In this document: positions 34,112 through 41,427 of the stretch, one piece after another
How positions within the stretch are numbered: position 1 is the stretch's first letter
Layout: the number at the start of each line of letters is the position of its first letter
Assembly: GCF_004762045.1 (NCBI RefSeq)
Contig: NZ_SJOM01000007.1
Location: 3,421,906-3,485,905 of the forward strand
Reading direction: 5' to 3'
DNA: 64,000 bases
DNA from: Mycobacterium sp. DL99
Lineage (GTDB): Bacteria > Actinomycetota > Actinomycetes > Mycobacteriales > Mycobacteriaceae
Position numbers and translations under genes: made by a program
The notes under the pieces: generated by a model
Databases searched by the model: none
What the model was told of the DNA's origin: nothing
What the model saw: only the letters and a program-made list of their open reading frames with translations

Positions 34112-35482
34112 TCACAAACTCCAAGCCATCCGGAACCGCTCGGTGAGTTGCTCGGCGTCCAGGTCGCCGAAGTGCTCCTGTTCGTAGTCGCGCACCGCGA
34201 GTACCGCGTCCACCGCCGGGTCGCCGAGGATTCCGCGGATCAGCGTCGAGGAACGCAGCGCGGCCAGGTTGTCGGCCTGCCGGTTCGGCAGGAGCACAAT
34301 CCCGTCGTCGGCGCGCTGGGCGTCGGTCAGCGAGTCCGGGTCGACCCGCACCTCAGGTCCCAGCGCCAGCCTTCGCCTGATTCCGTGCTCGGCCAGCCCG
34401 AGGATGGTCGCGGTCGCCAGGTAGGGGTTGGCCGAGGGGTCGATGACCTTGACCTCGACGTTGGCGCCATACGGGTTACTGGGGCCGCCGATCAGGAAAC
34501 GTACGGCGGCTTCCCGATTTTCGGTGCCCCAGCAGTTATAGGCGCCCGCCCAGTAGCCCGGCTGGATGCGCAGCCCGGACAGCACCGATCCGCACAGCAC
34601 ACCCTGCGCGGCGGGCAACCCGGCGAGCAGCCCGGCCAGCGCGGACTCGCCTTCCGGCGTCATTCCCTGCGTCCCGGTCCCGCCGGAGAACAACGGCACA
34701 CCCGCCAGGCTCAGCGAAAAATGTTGGTGAGCACCAGAACCCACGCCAGTGGCAAATGGCAACGGGGAAAGGCTCACCCGCAGCCCGTAGCGCCGGGCGA
34801 CCCGGGCCACGATGATCCGCATCAGTACCAGCTGGTCGGCGGCGGCCACCGGCGGCAGCGGCGCCAGCGAGATCTCGAACTGGTTGCACCCGTACTCGGG
34901 ATGGAATTGCTCGATCCCCACTCCGGAGCCGTTGGCCGCATCGGTGACATCGCGGACGAATCCCTCGAACTCGAGCACCCCGGCCAACCCGTACTGCGCC
35001 CACAGCACCGACGGTAGCCGGGCCCCGTCAGGCCCGACGAGTACGAACTCCACCTCATGGCCCACGAGTGCGGTCAGGTCGGCGGCTTCCAGCCGGTCCT
35101 GCACGCGCTGCAGCACGCCCCGGCTGCAGTACGGATCTCCAGAACCGTCCTGGTTGTAGAAAGCCGCTGGGGCCCAGGCCAATCCGTCGCCGAGAATCCG
35201 TAGCGCGCCGAGGTCGATGCGGATCCGCTGATCCCCCACCACCCCGATGGCCTCGCTCATCGCGATACCGGTCTGGTCGATGGTGAACGCGTGAAACACC
35301 GGGCTGGCACCCAGACCGGGATCGGCGAAGATCCCCATCCGGCGCAGCGGAACGGTTTTCGCGTGGGTCAACCCGGCCGGGCTGACCACCGTGCCGATCA
35401 GCGTCGCGACGCCGTCGGATTCCAGCTGCGCGATAGCTGCCGCAGCCAGGGGTTTCGCCGGTCGTGATGATCCAGCCGTCAC
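34112..35482 (-). CDS. glnA3: Glutamine synthetase family protein GlnA3
   Basis: Glutamine synthetase-fold enzyme of 456 residues. The Mg/ATP site motifs are VGHEVEFVLV, EQFHPEYGCNQFEI and GSGAHQHFSLSL, and NREAAVRF replaces the GSI Arg motif. The text matches M. tuberculosis GlnA3 (Rv1878) as I remember it; GlnA3 proteins are not needed for glutamine synthesis, and in streptomycetes a GlnA3 is a gamma-glutamyl-polyamine synthetase. Its neighbours MFS and bfrA are also shared with Rv1877-Rv1876. The GTG at 35482 lies 29 bases after the CMD-like gene, giving an operon. Confidence 0.88.
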   Translation of the reverse strand: MTAGSSRPAKPLAAAAIAQLESDGVATLIGTVVSPAGLTHAKTVPLRRMGIFADPGLGASPVFHAFTIDQTGIAMSEAIGVVGDQRIRIDLGALRILGDGLAWAPAAFYNQDGSGDPYCSRGVLQRVQDRLEAADLTALVGHEVEFVLVGPDGARLPSVLWAQYGLAGVLEFEGFVRDVTDAANGSGVGIEQFHPEYGCNQFEISLAPLPPVAAADQLVLMRIIVARVARRYGLRVSLSPLPFATGVGSGAHQHFSLSLAGVPLFSGGTGTQGMTPEGESALAGLLAGLPAAQGVLCGSVLSGLRIQPGYWAGAYNCWGTENREAAVRFLIGGPSNPYGANVEVKVIDPSANPYLATATILGLAEHGIRRRLALGPEVRVDPDSLTDAQRADDGIVLLPNRQADNLAALRSSTLIRGILGDPAVDAVLAVRDYEQEHFGDLDAEQLTERFRMAWSL

Positions 35483-35511
35483 AACCTCATTGTGCGCCGA
35501 GGCGCGGTGCG

Positions 35512-35994
35512 CTACAGCGTGATCTTGCAGGTTTGGCCGATGTCGAGCGTCCGCAACATCCGGCCCATACCCAGCCACATCGCACACGACAACGCCAGGT
35601 CGGTGAGCAGTTCGGCATCGAACTGCTCAGCGGCGCGGTCCCAGAAGTCCTCGTCGTCGCGGAGTCCGGTGTGATCGCTCGCGAAGCGCTCGGCGAACTC
35701 GGCGGCGATCCGCTCCTGCGCGCTGTAACCCGGCCAGGTCCGCCACTCGGCGGCGTGATCGTAGAGATCCTCGTCCACTCCCGCCGCGGCCCCGTCGGAG
35801 TCCCGGGTGTTCTGGCACACCACACATTCGTTGTCGAGGGCGATCACCATCCGGGCCAGCTCGCGTACTCGCAACGGCAACCGCCCCTTGGTGTACACCG
35901 CGTTGGTGTAGTTGGCCATGGCGGTGCCGATCTCGGGAGACCTGAGGATCCAGCCGGCCACGTCGTCGTCGGGAAATTCTCCGATACGGCTCAT
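35512..35994 (-). CDS. Carboxymuconolactone decarboxylase family protein
   Basis: Helical protein of 160 residues in the AhpD/CMD superfamily. RLPLRVRELARMVIA is the family core helix and ECVVCQNTR gives the CxxC pair of AhpD-type thiol proteins with a Glu before it. Function may be peroxidase-related or a decarboxylase; the CxxC favours a redox role. TACGAT ends six bases before the ATG at 35994, so the mRNA is probably leaderless. A KstR-like operator covers its -35 region. It leads the operon with glnA3. Confidence 0.83.
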   Translation of the reverse strand: MSRIGEFPDDDVAGWILRSPEIGTAMANYTNAVYTKGRLPLRVRELARMVIALDNECVVCQNTRDSDGAAAGVDEDLYDHAAEWRTWPGYSAQERIAAEFAERFASDHTGLRDDEDFWDRAAEQFDAELLTDLALSCAMWLGMGRMLRTLDIGQTCKITL

Positions 35995-36000
35995 GGCCGA

Positions 36001-36038
36001 ATCGTACGCAAGACTCGGCAATTCTGGAACAAGTTCTA
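36001..36038 (-). promoter_or_regulatory. Leaderless promoter with KstR-like operator
   Basis: On the minus strand TACGAT (36001-36006) sits six bases before the ATG at 35994. TGGAACAAGTTCTA at 36025-36038 fits TNNAACNNGTTNNA exactly and overlaps the expected -35 position, the classic place for repression. The same bases include the stop codon of the upstream MFS gene (36036-36038). Confidence 0.65.
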
Positions 36039-38096
36039 GTTTTTCGGTCCCGAGCTATTCAGCTCGGTGGCCCGGTCCTCGTCACCCCAGTCCCGTTGCA
36101 CCACGATCCGGTGGGCGATGCGCTCGAGCGCGGCCTCCACCTGGGCCCGGTCCGGGCGGCCTTCGAAGGACGGGGATTCGCCCAGCTTGTCGACGATTCG
36201 CCCTACCAGCGCCGCGGACACGCCGTCGACCTGCCGTACCCCACTCTGGGTCAGCCACAGGCTGTCCCCGGTGCGCAACACGTAACCGTCCCGCACTAGC
36301 CGGTTGAAGGTCGGCTCGAGCACTTCGAACGGCACAGCGAGCCGGTCCGCGATCTCGGTCAGGCGGGCTGTACCGAAAATCTGGCTGTGCCGGTAAATCT
36401 TGAGCAGCGCCCACAACCCGGCCACGTCCAGCTCGCACCCCGGCCCGCCGGCCACGTTTCGCAGCCGGATCTCCGGTGAACTGCGCATCAGCCGGCTGAC
36501 CACGTTTTCCAGCACCTGGTCGGCAGATTCGGAACTCGGCATGCCGAAGCCCTCGCCGAGATCGGCCGCCAGCGTGGCCTCCGCCTCGAGCAAGGGCACC
36601 TCTTTGAGGAACAGCGCCACGATCAGGCCGACCAGTGCCACCGGCGCGGCACACAGGAACACCAGGTCCAGCGCGTCGGCGTAGGCGTTCACGATCGGGG
36701 CCGCGACCTCGGGCGGCAGCTCGTGCAAGGCCTTGGGCGACGCACCCGCGACGGGCGGGGCGCCGCTGGCCGCGAGCGCCCCCGGCAGCCGGTCCGACAG
36801 GAATCCGACGAACAGCGAGCCGAAAATGGCGGCACCGAAGGAACTCCCGATGGTCCGGAAGAACGTCACCCCGGACGTCGCGACGCCCAGATCCGAGAAA
36901 TCGGACGTGTTCTGCACGATGAGGACGAGCACCTGCATGCACATGCCGATACCGGCGCCCAGGATCAACAGGTACAGCGATTGCAGCGGGATCGGTGTCG
37001 CGGCATTCATCCGCGACAGCAGCACGAAGCCGACGAGCATGATCGCCGTACCGGCGATCGGATAGATCTTGTAGCGACCCGTGCGGCCCACCAGGCTGCC
37101 GCTGACGGTCGAGGTGATCAGCAGCCCGATCACCATCGGCATCGTCCGCAGTCCGGATTCCGACGGTGACACACCGTCCACGAACTGCATGAACGTCGGC
37201 ATGAAGGTCAGTGCACCGAGCATCGCGAAGCCGACCACCAGCGACAGCACGCAGCACATGGTGAAGACCGGGTTCCGGAACAGGCGCATCGGCAGAATCG
37301 GTTCGGCTGCCTTGGTTTCCGCCCGCACGAACATCGCCAGGGCCAGGATCGACCCGACCACGAGTCCGACGATCGTCGGTGACGTCCAAGCCAACTCGCC
37401 GCCGAGGCTGGTGGCCAGGGTGAGGCCGGACGCCCCGATTCCGACCCAGACGATTCCGGCGTAATCGATCACCGGACGTGCCGGCCGGGACGTCAGTGCC
37501 GGGATGGTGGCGGCCGCGACCACGAGCACAACCAGGCCGACCGGGATGCTGAGCCAGAACGCCCACCGCCAGCCGAGGTGATCGGTGACGAAGCCGCCCA
37601 GCAGCGGACCCGCCACGGTCGTGACACCGAACACCGCCCCGAGCGCACCCTGATACCGCCCACGGTCGCGCAGCGGGATGACTTCGGCGATCAGGGCCGA
37701 GGAGGTCACCATGATCGCGCCGCCGCCGATCCCCTGCAGTGCCCGCGCCGCCACCAACATGGCCATCGAACCGGACAGACCGCTCAGGACCGATCCGATG
37801 AGGAAGCACAGGACCGCGGCCTGGTACACCACCTTGCGGCCGAAGATGTCGCCGACCTTCCCGACCACGGCGGTGACGACGGTGGAGGCGAGCAGGTAGC
37901 TCGTCACGACCCACGCCTGATGGCCCGCACCGCCGAGATCCGCCACCACGGTCGGCAGGGCCGTGGCGACGATGGTCTGGTTCAGCGACGCCAGCAGCAT
38001 GCCGAGCAGAACGGCGACGAACACGAGGTTGCGCCTGCGCACACTCAGCAGCGCTGCGCCGGAGGTCTGCTCGGCGGTGGTTGATGGGCTCGACAT
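36036..38096 (-). CDS. MFS drug exporter (DHA2, 14 helices) with C-terminal winged-helix-like domain
   Basis: Transporter of 686 residues. Residues about 20-540 form the 14-helix EmrB/QacA-type exporter: LASLNQTIVATALPTVVADL in helix 1, GKVGDIFGRK in the first loop, and ALGAVFGVTTVAGPLLGGF for antiporter motif C. The last 140 residues are cytosolic and include LTEIADRLAVPFEVLEPTF, NRLVRDGYVLRTGDSLWLTQ, a helix-turn-helix plus wing pattern. Length and position beside bfrA match Rv1877 from memory. AAGGAAG precedes the ATG at 38096. Substrate unknown. Confidence 0.87.
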   Translation of the reverse strand: MSSPSTTAEQTSGAALLSVRRRNLVFVAVLLGMLLASLNQTIVATALPTVVADLGGAGHQAWVVTSYLLASTVVTAVVGKVGDIFGRKVVYQAAVLCFLIGSVLSGLSGSMAMLVAARALQGIGGGAIMVTSSALIAEVIPLRDRGRYQGALGAVFGVTTVAGPLLGGFVTDHLGWRWAFWLSIPVGLVVLVVAAATIPALTSRPARPVIDYAGIVWVGIGASGLTLATSLGGELAWTSPTIVGLVVGSILALAMFVRAETKAAEPILPMRLFRNPVFTMCCVLSLVVGFAMLGALTFMPTFMQFVDGVSPSESGLRTMPMVIGLLITSTVSGSLVGRTGRYKIYPIAGTAIMLVGFVLLSRMNAATPIPLQSLYLLILGAGIGMCMQVLVLIVQNTSDFSDLGVATSGVTFFRTIGSSFGAAIFGSLFVGFLSDRLPGALAASGAPPVAGASPKALHELPPEVAAPIVNAYADALDLVFLCAAPVALVGLIVALFLKEVPLLEAEATLAADLGEGFGMPSSESADQVLENVVSRLMRSSPEIRLRNVAGGPGCELDVAGLWALLKIYRHSQIFGTARLTEIADRLAVPFEVLEPTFNRLVRDGYVLRTGDSLWLTQSGVRQVDGVSAALVGRIVDKLGESPSFEGRPDRAQVEAALERIAHRIVVQRDWGDEDRATELNSSGPKN

Positions 38097-38165
38097 GTCT
38101 TCCTTTCACCAGCCTGCCAGTTCAACCATGACTATCGTTAGACAAGCTATGAAAGTTACAGCACG

Positions 38166-38202
38166 AACAAAACCGCCCTGGGTCACCGGCTACCCAGGGC
38201 GG
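38166..38202 (-). terminator. Rho-independent terminator of bfrA
   Basis: An 11-bp perfect stem (CCGCCCTGGGT with ACCCAGGGCGG) and eight-base loop is followed, in the minus direction, by TTTTG. It lies 32 bases after the bfrA stop at 38235 and insulates the MFS gene. Confidence 0.85.
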
Positions 38203-38234
38203 CTTCGATCGAAACGGGCGGCGCTTACCAGGGC

Positions 38235-38714
38235 CTAATGGGGCGGCCGGGAGACGCACTGCGCGGCGTAGAGAGCGTCGCCCAGCTTCTCCATCAGCTC
38301 CAACTGGGTTTCCAGATAGTCGATGTGACCTTCCTCGTCCGCCAGGATGGTTTCCAGGATGTTCGCCGAGGTGGCGTCCTGCTTTTCCCGGCACATGATG
38401 ATCCCGGGCTTCAGCCGCGCGACCACCTCGTACTCGATCGCCAGGTCCGCCTCGAACTGTTCACGAAGCGTCTGGCCGACGCGCAGCGAAAACAGCCGCT
38501 GATAGTTGGGCAGACCGTCCAGGATCAGGATTCGGTCGGTGATGGTCTCCGCGTGCCGCATCTCTTCGAAAGACTCCGAGCGGGTGTGCTCCGCCAATTC
38601 GGTAAATCCCCAATTGTCCTGCATTTTCGAATGGAGGAAATACTGATTGATTGCCGTGAGTTCGCTTGTCAATTGCTCATTGAGCAATTTCAGAACATCC
38701 GGATCGCCTTGCAT
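38235..38714 (-). CDS. bfrA: Bacterioferritin BfrA
   Basis: Heme-containing ferritin of 159 residues, the standard length, assembling as a 24-mer that oxidises and stores iron in the cytosol. All ferroxidase ligands are present at canonical positions: Glu18, Glu51, His54, Glu94, Glu127 and His130; Met52 is the axial heme ligand. AGGAG six bases before the ATG at 38714 sets the start. It is divergent from the operon ending in bfd, whose ferredoxin would release its iron, across a 242-base gap with an IdeR-like box. A strong terminator follows. Confidence 0.96.
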   Translation of the reverse strand: MQGDPDVLKLLNEQLTSELTAINQYFLHSKMQDNWGFTELAEHTRSESFEEMRHAETITDRILILDGLPNYQRLFSLRVGQTLREQFEADLAIEYEVVARLKPGIIMCREKQDATSANILETILADEEGHIDYLETQLELMEKLGDALYAAQCVSRPPH

Positions 38715-38901
38715 CGTGACTCCTAAGCACCTTGAGGGCTGGTCAAGTGTTGCCGCATGCCGTGCACATCCAATCTAGTGCAGAAAGCACTGTGGCATGC
38801 AATGGTTGTCGGCTAATTCGGCGTGTCCGTGCGACATTGTCCGACCCTCGCGGCGACCCGGAGCGAGGCGTGGCCACGAAGAGTGGACTGGCTGTCCTAA
38901 C

Positions 38902-38923
38902 TAAGGTTAGACTGCACTAATCT
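38902..38923 (+). promoter_or_regulatory. IdeR-like iron box over a -10 element
   Basis: TAAGGTTAGACTGCACTAA (38902-38920) matches 14 of 19 positions of the IdeR consensus (TTAGGTTAGGCTAACCTAA). The -10-like TAATCT at 38918-38923 overlaps it, so iron-loaded IdeR would block the operon of 38957 and bfd, as expected for an iron-release ferredoxin. The right half-site is weak. Confidence 0.55.
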
Positions 38924-38956
38924 GTTGGTGTGCTTCCAAAGAAAGGCCGGTAACGA

Positions 38957-39592
38957 ATGAGTGAGTACGATTTACACTCGCTCATTCTTTCGTGCGATTT
39001 CCGCGTCGACGACGTCGAACAAATGTGGAAATGGATGAAGAAACACCGTTCCGGCCTATTATCGATCGGCGCCCATCATGTCGTGCTCTACAAATCAATT
39101 TGGGAACCCGGCCGGGTATTGGTGACGATCGGCATACGGCACGCCCGGTCCATCCGCGACGTGTTGCGTTCACCAGCGATTTTCGAGTGGTTCGATATTT
39201 CCGGCGTCGAAGATATTCCGCCGATATTCGGCGGCGAGGTGGTCGAGAAAATCGACCTGACCGAGCCGTCCCCCGAGGGTCACGTGGCCGGGGTGATCGT
39301 GGGTGCGGTGGCCACCGTCGACGACGTCCCCACCCTGATGCGCAAAGTGCACGACGGTCTCGACCGCTTCGAGCAGGGCGGCATCCGCAAGATCTGGGTC
39401 TACCAGGCGCTCGACGACGGCCAGGAAGTGATGATCCTGCAGGAGGTCTCCGACGAGATCGCCGCCCGGCAGTGGATCGATCACCCCGACGCGGCCGCCG
39501 AGTGGATGACCACGGCCGGTTTCGGTGCGTACCCGAGCCTGTTCGTGGGCAAGTTGGCCTACATCATGAACGTCGACGAGCAGGACGACTGA
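38957..39592 (+). CDS. Two-domain protein of unknown function in the bfd operon
   Basis: Protein of 211 residues made of two similar halves. Residues about 15-100 (VDDVEQMWKWMKKH, VLYKSIWEPGRVLVTI, SPAIFEWFDISGVEDIPPIF, GGEVVEKIDL) align by eye with residues about 118-208 (VDDVPTLMRKVHDG, WVYQALDDGQEVMIL, HPDAAAEWMTTAGFGAYPSL, VGKLAYIMNV). The pattern resembles a fused pair of ferredoxin-like ABM domains, but no enzyme family is recognised. GAAAGG precedes the ATG at 38957. It overlaps bfd by one base and sits behind an IdeR-like box, so it should act in iron metabolism, perhaps on heme or on BfrA. Confidence 0.8.
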   Translation: MSEYDLHSLILSCDFRVDDVEQMWKWMKKHRSGLLSIGAHHVVLYKSIWEPGRVLVTIGIRHARSIRDVLRSPAIFEWFDISGVEDIPPIFGGEVVEKIDLTEPSPEGHVAGVIVGAVATVDDVPTLMRKVHDGLDRFEQGGIRKIWVYQALDDGQEVMILQEVSDEIAARQWIDHPDAAAEWMTTAGFGAYPSLFVGKLAYIMNVDEQDD

Positions 39593-39807
39593 TGTTCGTC
39601 TGCCTCTGTACCGGCGCGACCAGTCAGGTCGTCAACGAAATCGTGGAATCCGGAGCCACCACATCGAAAGAGGTGGCCGAAGCCTGCGGCGCCGGGGCCG
39701 ACTGCGGACGGTGCCGGCGCACGATCCGCGCCATCATCGCCGCCCATCAGGCGGCCGACGGGCGTCCCTCGGAGTTCAACGGCTGCCCGTCACGCGTCAC
39801 CCGCTAG
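39592..39807 (+). CDS. bfd: Bacterioferritin-associated ferredoxin (Bfd-like)
   Basis: Small protein of 71 residues with a BFD-type [2Fe-2S] domain: Cys4 and Cys6 in VCLCTG and a second pair in GADCGRCRR. Bfd docks on bacterioferritin and reduces its ferric core so iron can leave. The ATG at 39592 shares one base with the preceding stop, so the two are coupled. The bacterioferritin partner bfrA is divergent next to this operon. The C-terminus is extended by a short Arg-rich tail. Its stop shares CTAG with the stop of the convergent EchA gene. Confidence 0.9.
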   Translation: MFVCLCTGATSQVVNEIVESGATTSKEVAEACGAGADCGRCRRTIRAIIAAHQAADGRPSEFNGCPSRVTR

Positions 39808-40559
39808 CGCTTGCGATCGGCGAACTGAGCCAGCGCATCGACGTTGGCCGCCGCGCCGACCAGTTCACCGAACAACGCCTTCTCCCGTTCCACGGCCGCC
39901 GAGATCTGGTCCCGGATGGGCGCCACCATGGCCTGCTTGACGGCGATCAGGCTCGAAATCGGCTTGGCCGCCAGGGTTTCGGCATACCGGCGGGCATCGG
40001 CCAGGAGGTCATCGGGCTCGCAGACCTTCCAGATCAGGCCCATCTCCCGGGCCTCGGCGGCTCCCACCCACTCCGAGGACATCAGCAGCCAGGCGGCATT
40101 CTGCCTACCCAGCAGCCGTGGCATCAGATACGACGAGGCCGCCTCAGGCGCCACCCCCAGGCTGGTGAACGGACACTTCAACCGGGCCGAGGACGACATG
40201 AACGCCAGGTCGGCGAACCCGAGGATGGTGGCGCCGATACCCACGCCGACCCCATTAACCGCACAGATCAAGGGCTTCGGGAAATCGGCGAGCACCTCGA
40301 GCATCCCGTAGAACCCGTGCTCACCCGGGGTGGATTCCGGGTTACTGATGCGGGTCTGCATCTCGACGAGGTCGTTGCCCGCGCTGAACGCCCGGCCGGC
40401 GCCGGTCAGCAGCACCACGGCCACATCGGGGTCCTCGGCCGCGGCGCGCAGGGCAACCGTCGTCTCGTCATAGAGCGCCTCATTGAACGCATTGAGCGCG
40501 TCGGGACGGTTGAGGGTCAGCGTGCGAACCCGATTGTTGTCCTCGATCAGCAGGATCAT
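39804..40559 (-). CDS. Enoyl-CoA hydratase/isomerase family protein
   Basis: Crotonase-fold enzyme of 251 residues acting on acyl-CoA in the cytosol. GAGRAFSAGNDL forms the first oxyanion-hole strand, NGVGVGIGATILGFADLAFM the second, and TSLGVAPEAASSYL carries a Glu at the usual acid/base position. It is probably a beta-oxidation hydratase or isomerase. AGGAG six bases before the ATG at 40559 sets the start. A KstR-like operator lies 43 bases upstream, between it and the EthD gene, suggesting a role in sterol side-chain or ring catabolism. Confidence 0.87.
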   Translation of the reverse strand: MILLIEDNNRVRTLTLNRPDALNAFNEALYDETTVALRAAAEDPDVAVVLLTGAGRAFSAGNDLVEMQTRISNPESTPGEHGFYGMLEVLADFPKPLICAVNGVGVGIGATILGFADLAFMSSSARLKCPFTSLGVAPEAASSYLMPRLLGRQNAAWLLMSSEWVGAAEAREMGLIWKVCEPDDLLADARRYAETLAAKPISSLIAVKQAMVAPIRDQISAAVEREKALFGELVGAAANVDALAQFADRKR

Positions 40560-40601
40560 CTCTCACTCCTCGCGTACGCGCCGTGGCCGCTGCAGCCTAA
40601 C

Positions 40602-40615
40602 TAGAACACGTTCCA
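40602..40615 (-). promoter_or_regulatory. KstR-like operator before the enoyl-CoA hydratase gene
   Basis: TAGAACACGTTCCA fits TNNAACNNGTTNNA at every position. It ends at the base next to the EthD stop codon (40616) and lies 43 bases before the EchA start, so it can drive or block EchA independently of EthD. Confidence 0.65.
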
Positions 40616-41341
40616 CTAATGCCGGCCGGGTGCGGGCAACCCGCCGCCGAAGGGGCTGACGTAGACGTAACGGCTGGTCGGCACCGTGTCGATATTGCCG
40701 CTGGCGCCGAAGGCGTCGGTGCTGGCCACCATGCGGCGCATGCGATCGCCCAGATCGTCGTCGTCGGCAGCGCCGAAGAACGCATGCAGATCCGACACCG
40801 CCTCCTGGCGGAACAACTCCTCCACGATGCCGTCGATCGCCGGGGCATCGTCCGTCAGCGCACGGACCACGGTGTTCTGGGTGTAACCGAACGTGTCCTG
40901 GGTTTCGATGGCCACCGAGGTGTGGTCGATGTGCCAGCGGTGCAGCCAGGTGGCCCGGTCCAGGTCCGAAGGCCGGCGCAGCAGCGCGATATTGGCCAGG
41001 CCATCGGTCCGCTCCCCCACCCCGGTCGCCGGCGGAGGCATCGGAACCGATTCGGTGACCAGATACGCCGCCAGCGAATCACATTCAGCAGCAAGCACTT
41101 CCAAAGCCCGGACGGCCTGTTCGCCGTAGTACTGCTGGACCCACAGGCTGACCACCGCGACCACCGGTGGGTCCAACGTCGTCAACGTCATCAACGACTC
41201 CCGCACCGCATCGTCACGGACATTGACCGTCAGGCCCGGTAGCCCGAGCGCCAGCAGCTCGTCGGCGACGCTGGTGCGCAGCCGCTCACACCACCGCTGA
41301 TCCGATTGTGCGGCGCGCAGCAGGACGATGACTTTCTCCAC
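40616..41341 (-). CDS. EthD domain-containing protein
   Basis: Protein of 241 residues with an EthD-like ferredoxin fold: MEKVIVLLRA at the start, LLRRPSDLDRATWLHRWHID followed by HTSVAIETQDTFGYTQNTVV, and a second strand set with TSRYVYVSPFGG. EthD is needed with a P450 system in ether breakdown; members are small accessory proteins of unknown chemistry. EchA follows in the same direction after 56 bases with its own KstR-like site. Confidence 0.8.
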   Translation of the reverse strand: MEKVIVLLRAAQSDQRWCERLRTSVADELLALGLPGLTVNVRDDAVRESLMTLTTLDPPVVAVVSLWVQQYYGEQAVRALEVLAAECDSLAAYLVTESVPMPPPATGVGERTDGLANIALLRRPSDLDRATWLHRWHIDHTSVAIETQDTFGYTQNTVVRALTDDAPAIDGIVEELFRQEAVSDLHAFFGAADDDDLGDRMRRMVASTDAFGASGNIDTVPTSRYVYVSPFGGGLPAPGRH

Positions 41342-41427
41342 GGTCTCCAGAACCTACCGGCGTCCCGATCCGCGCCACGCGTGGGTGGTTGCCACACGGG
41401 CGGCCCGTGCCGAGTGAGAATGGTGGG

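Noticed and set aside
36082..38109. Second minus-strand frame of 675 codons inside the MFS gene
   Set aside because: Offset frame of the exporter gene with Arg/Gly-rich shadow composition; the other frame has all transporter motifs.
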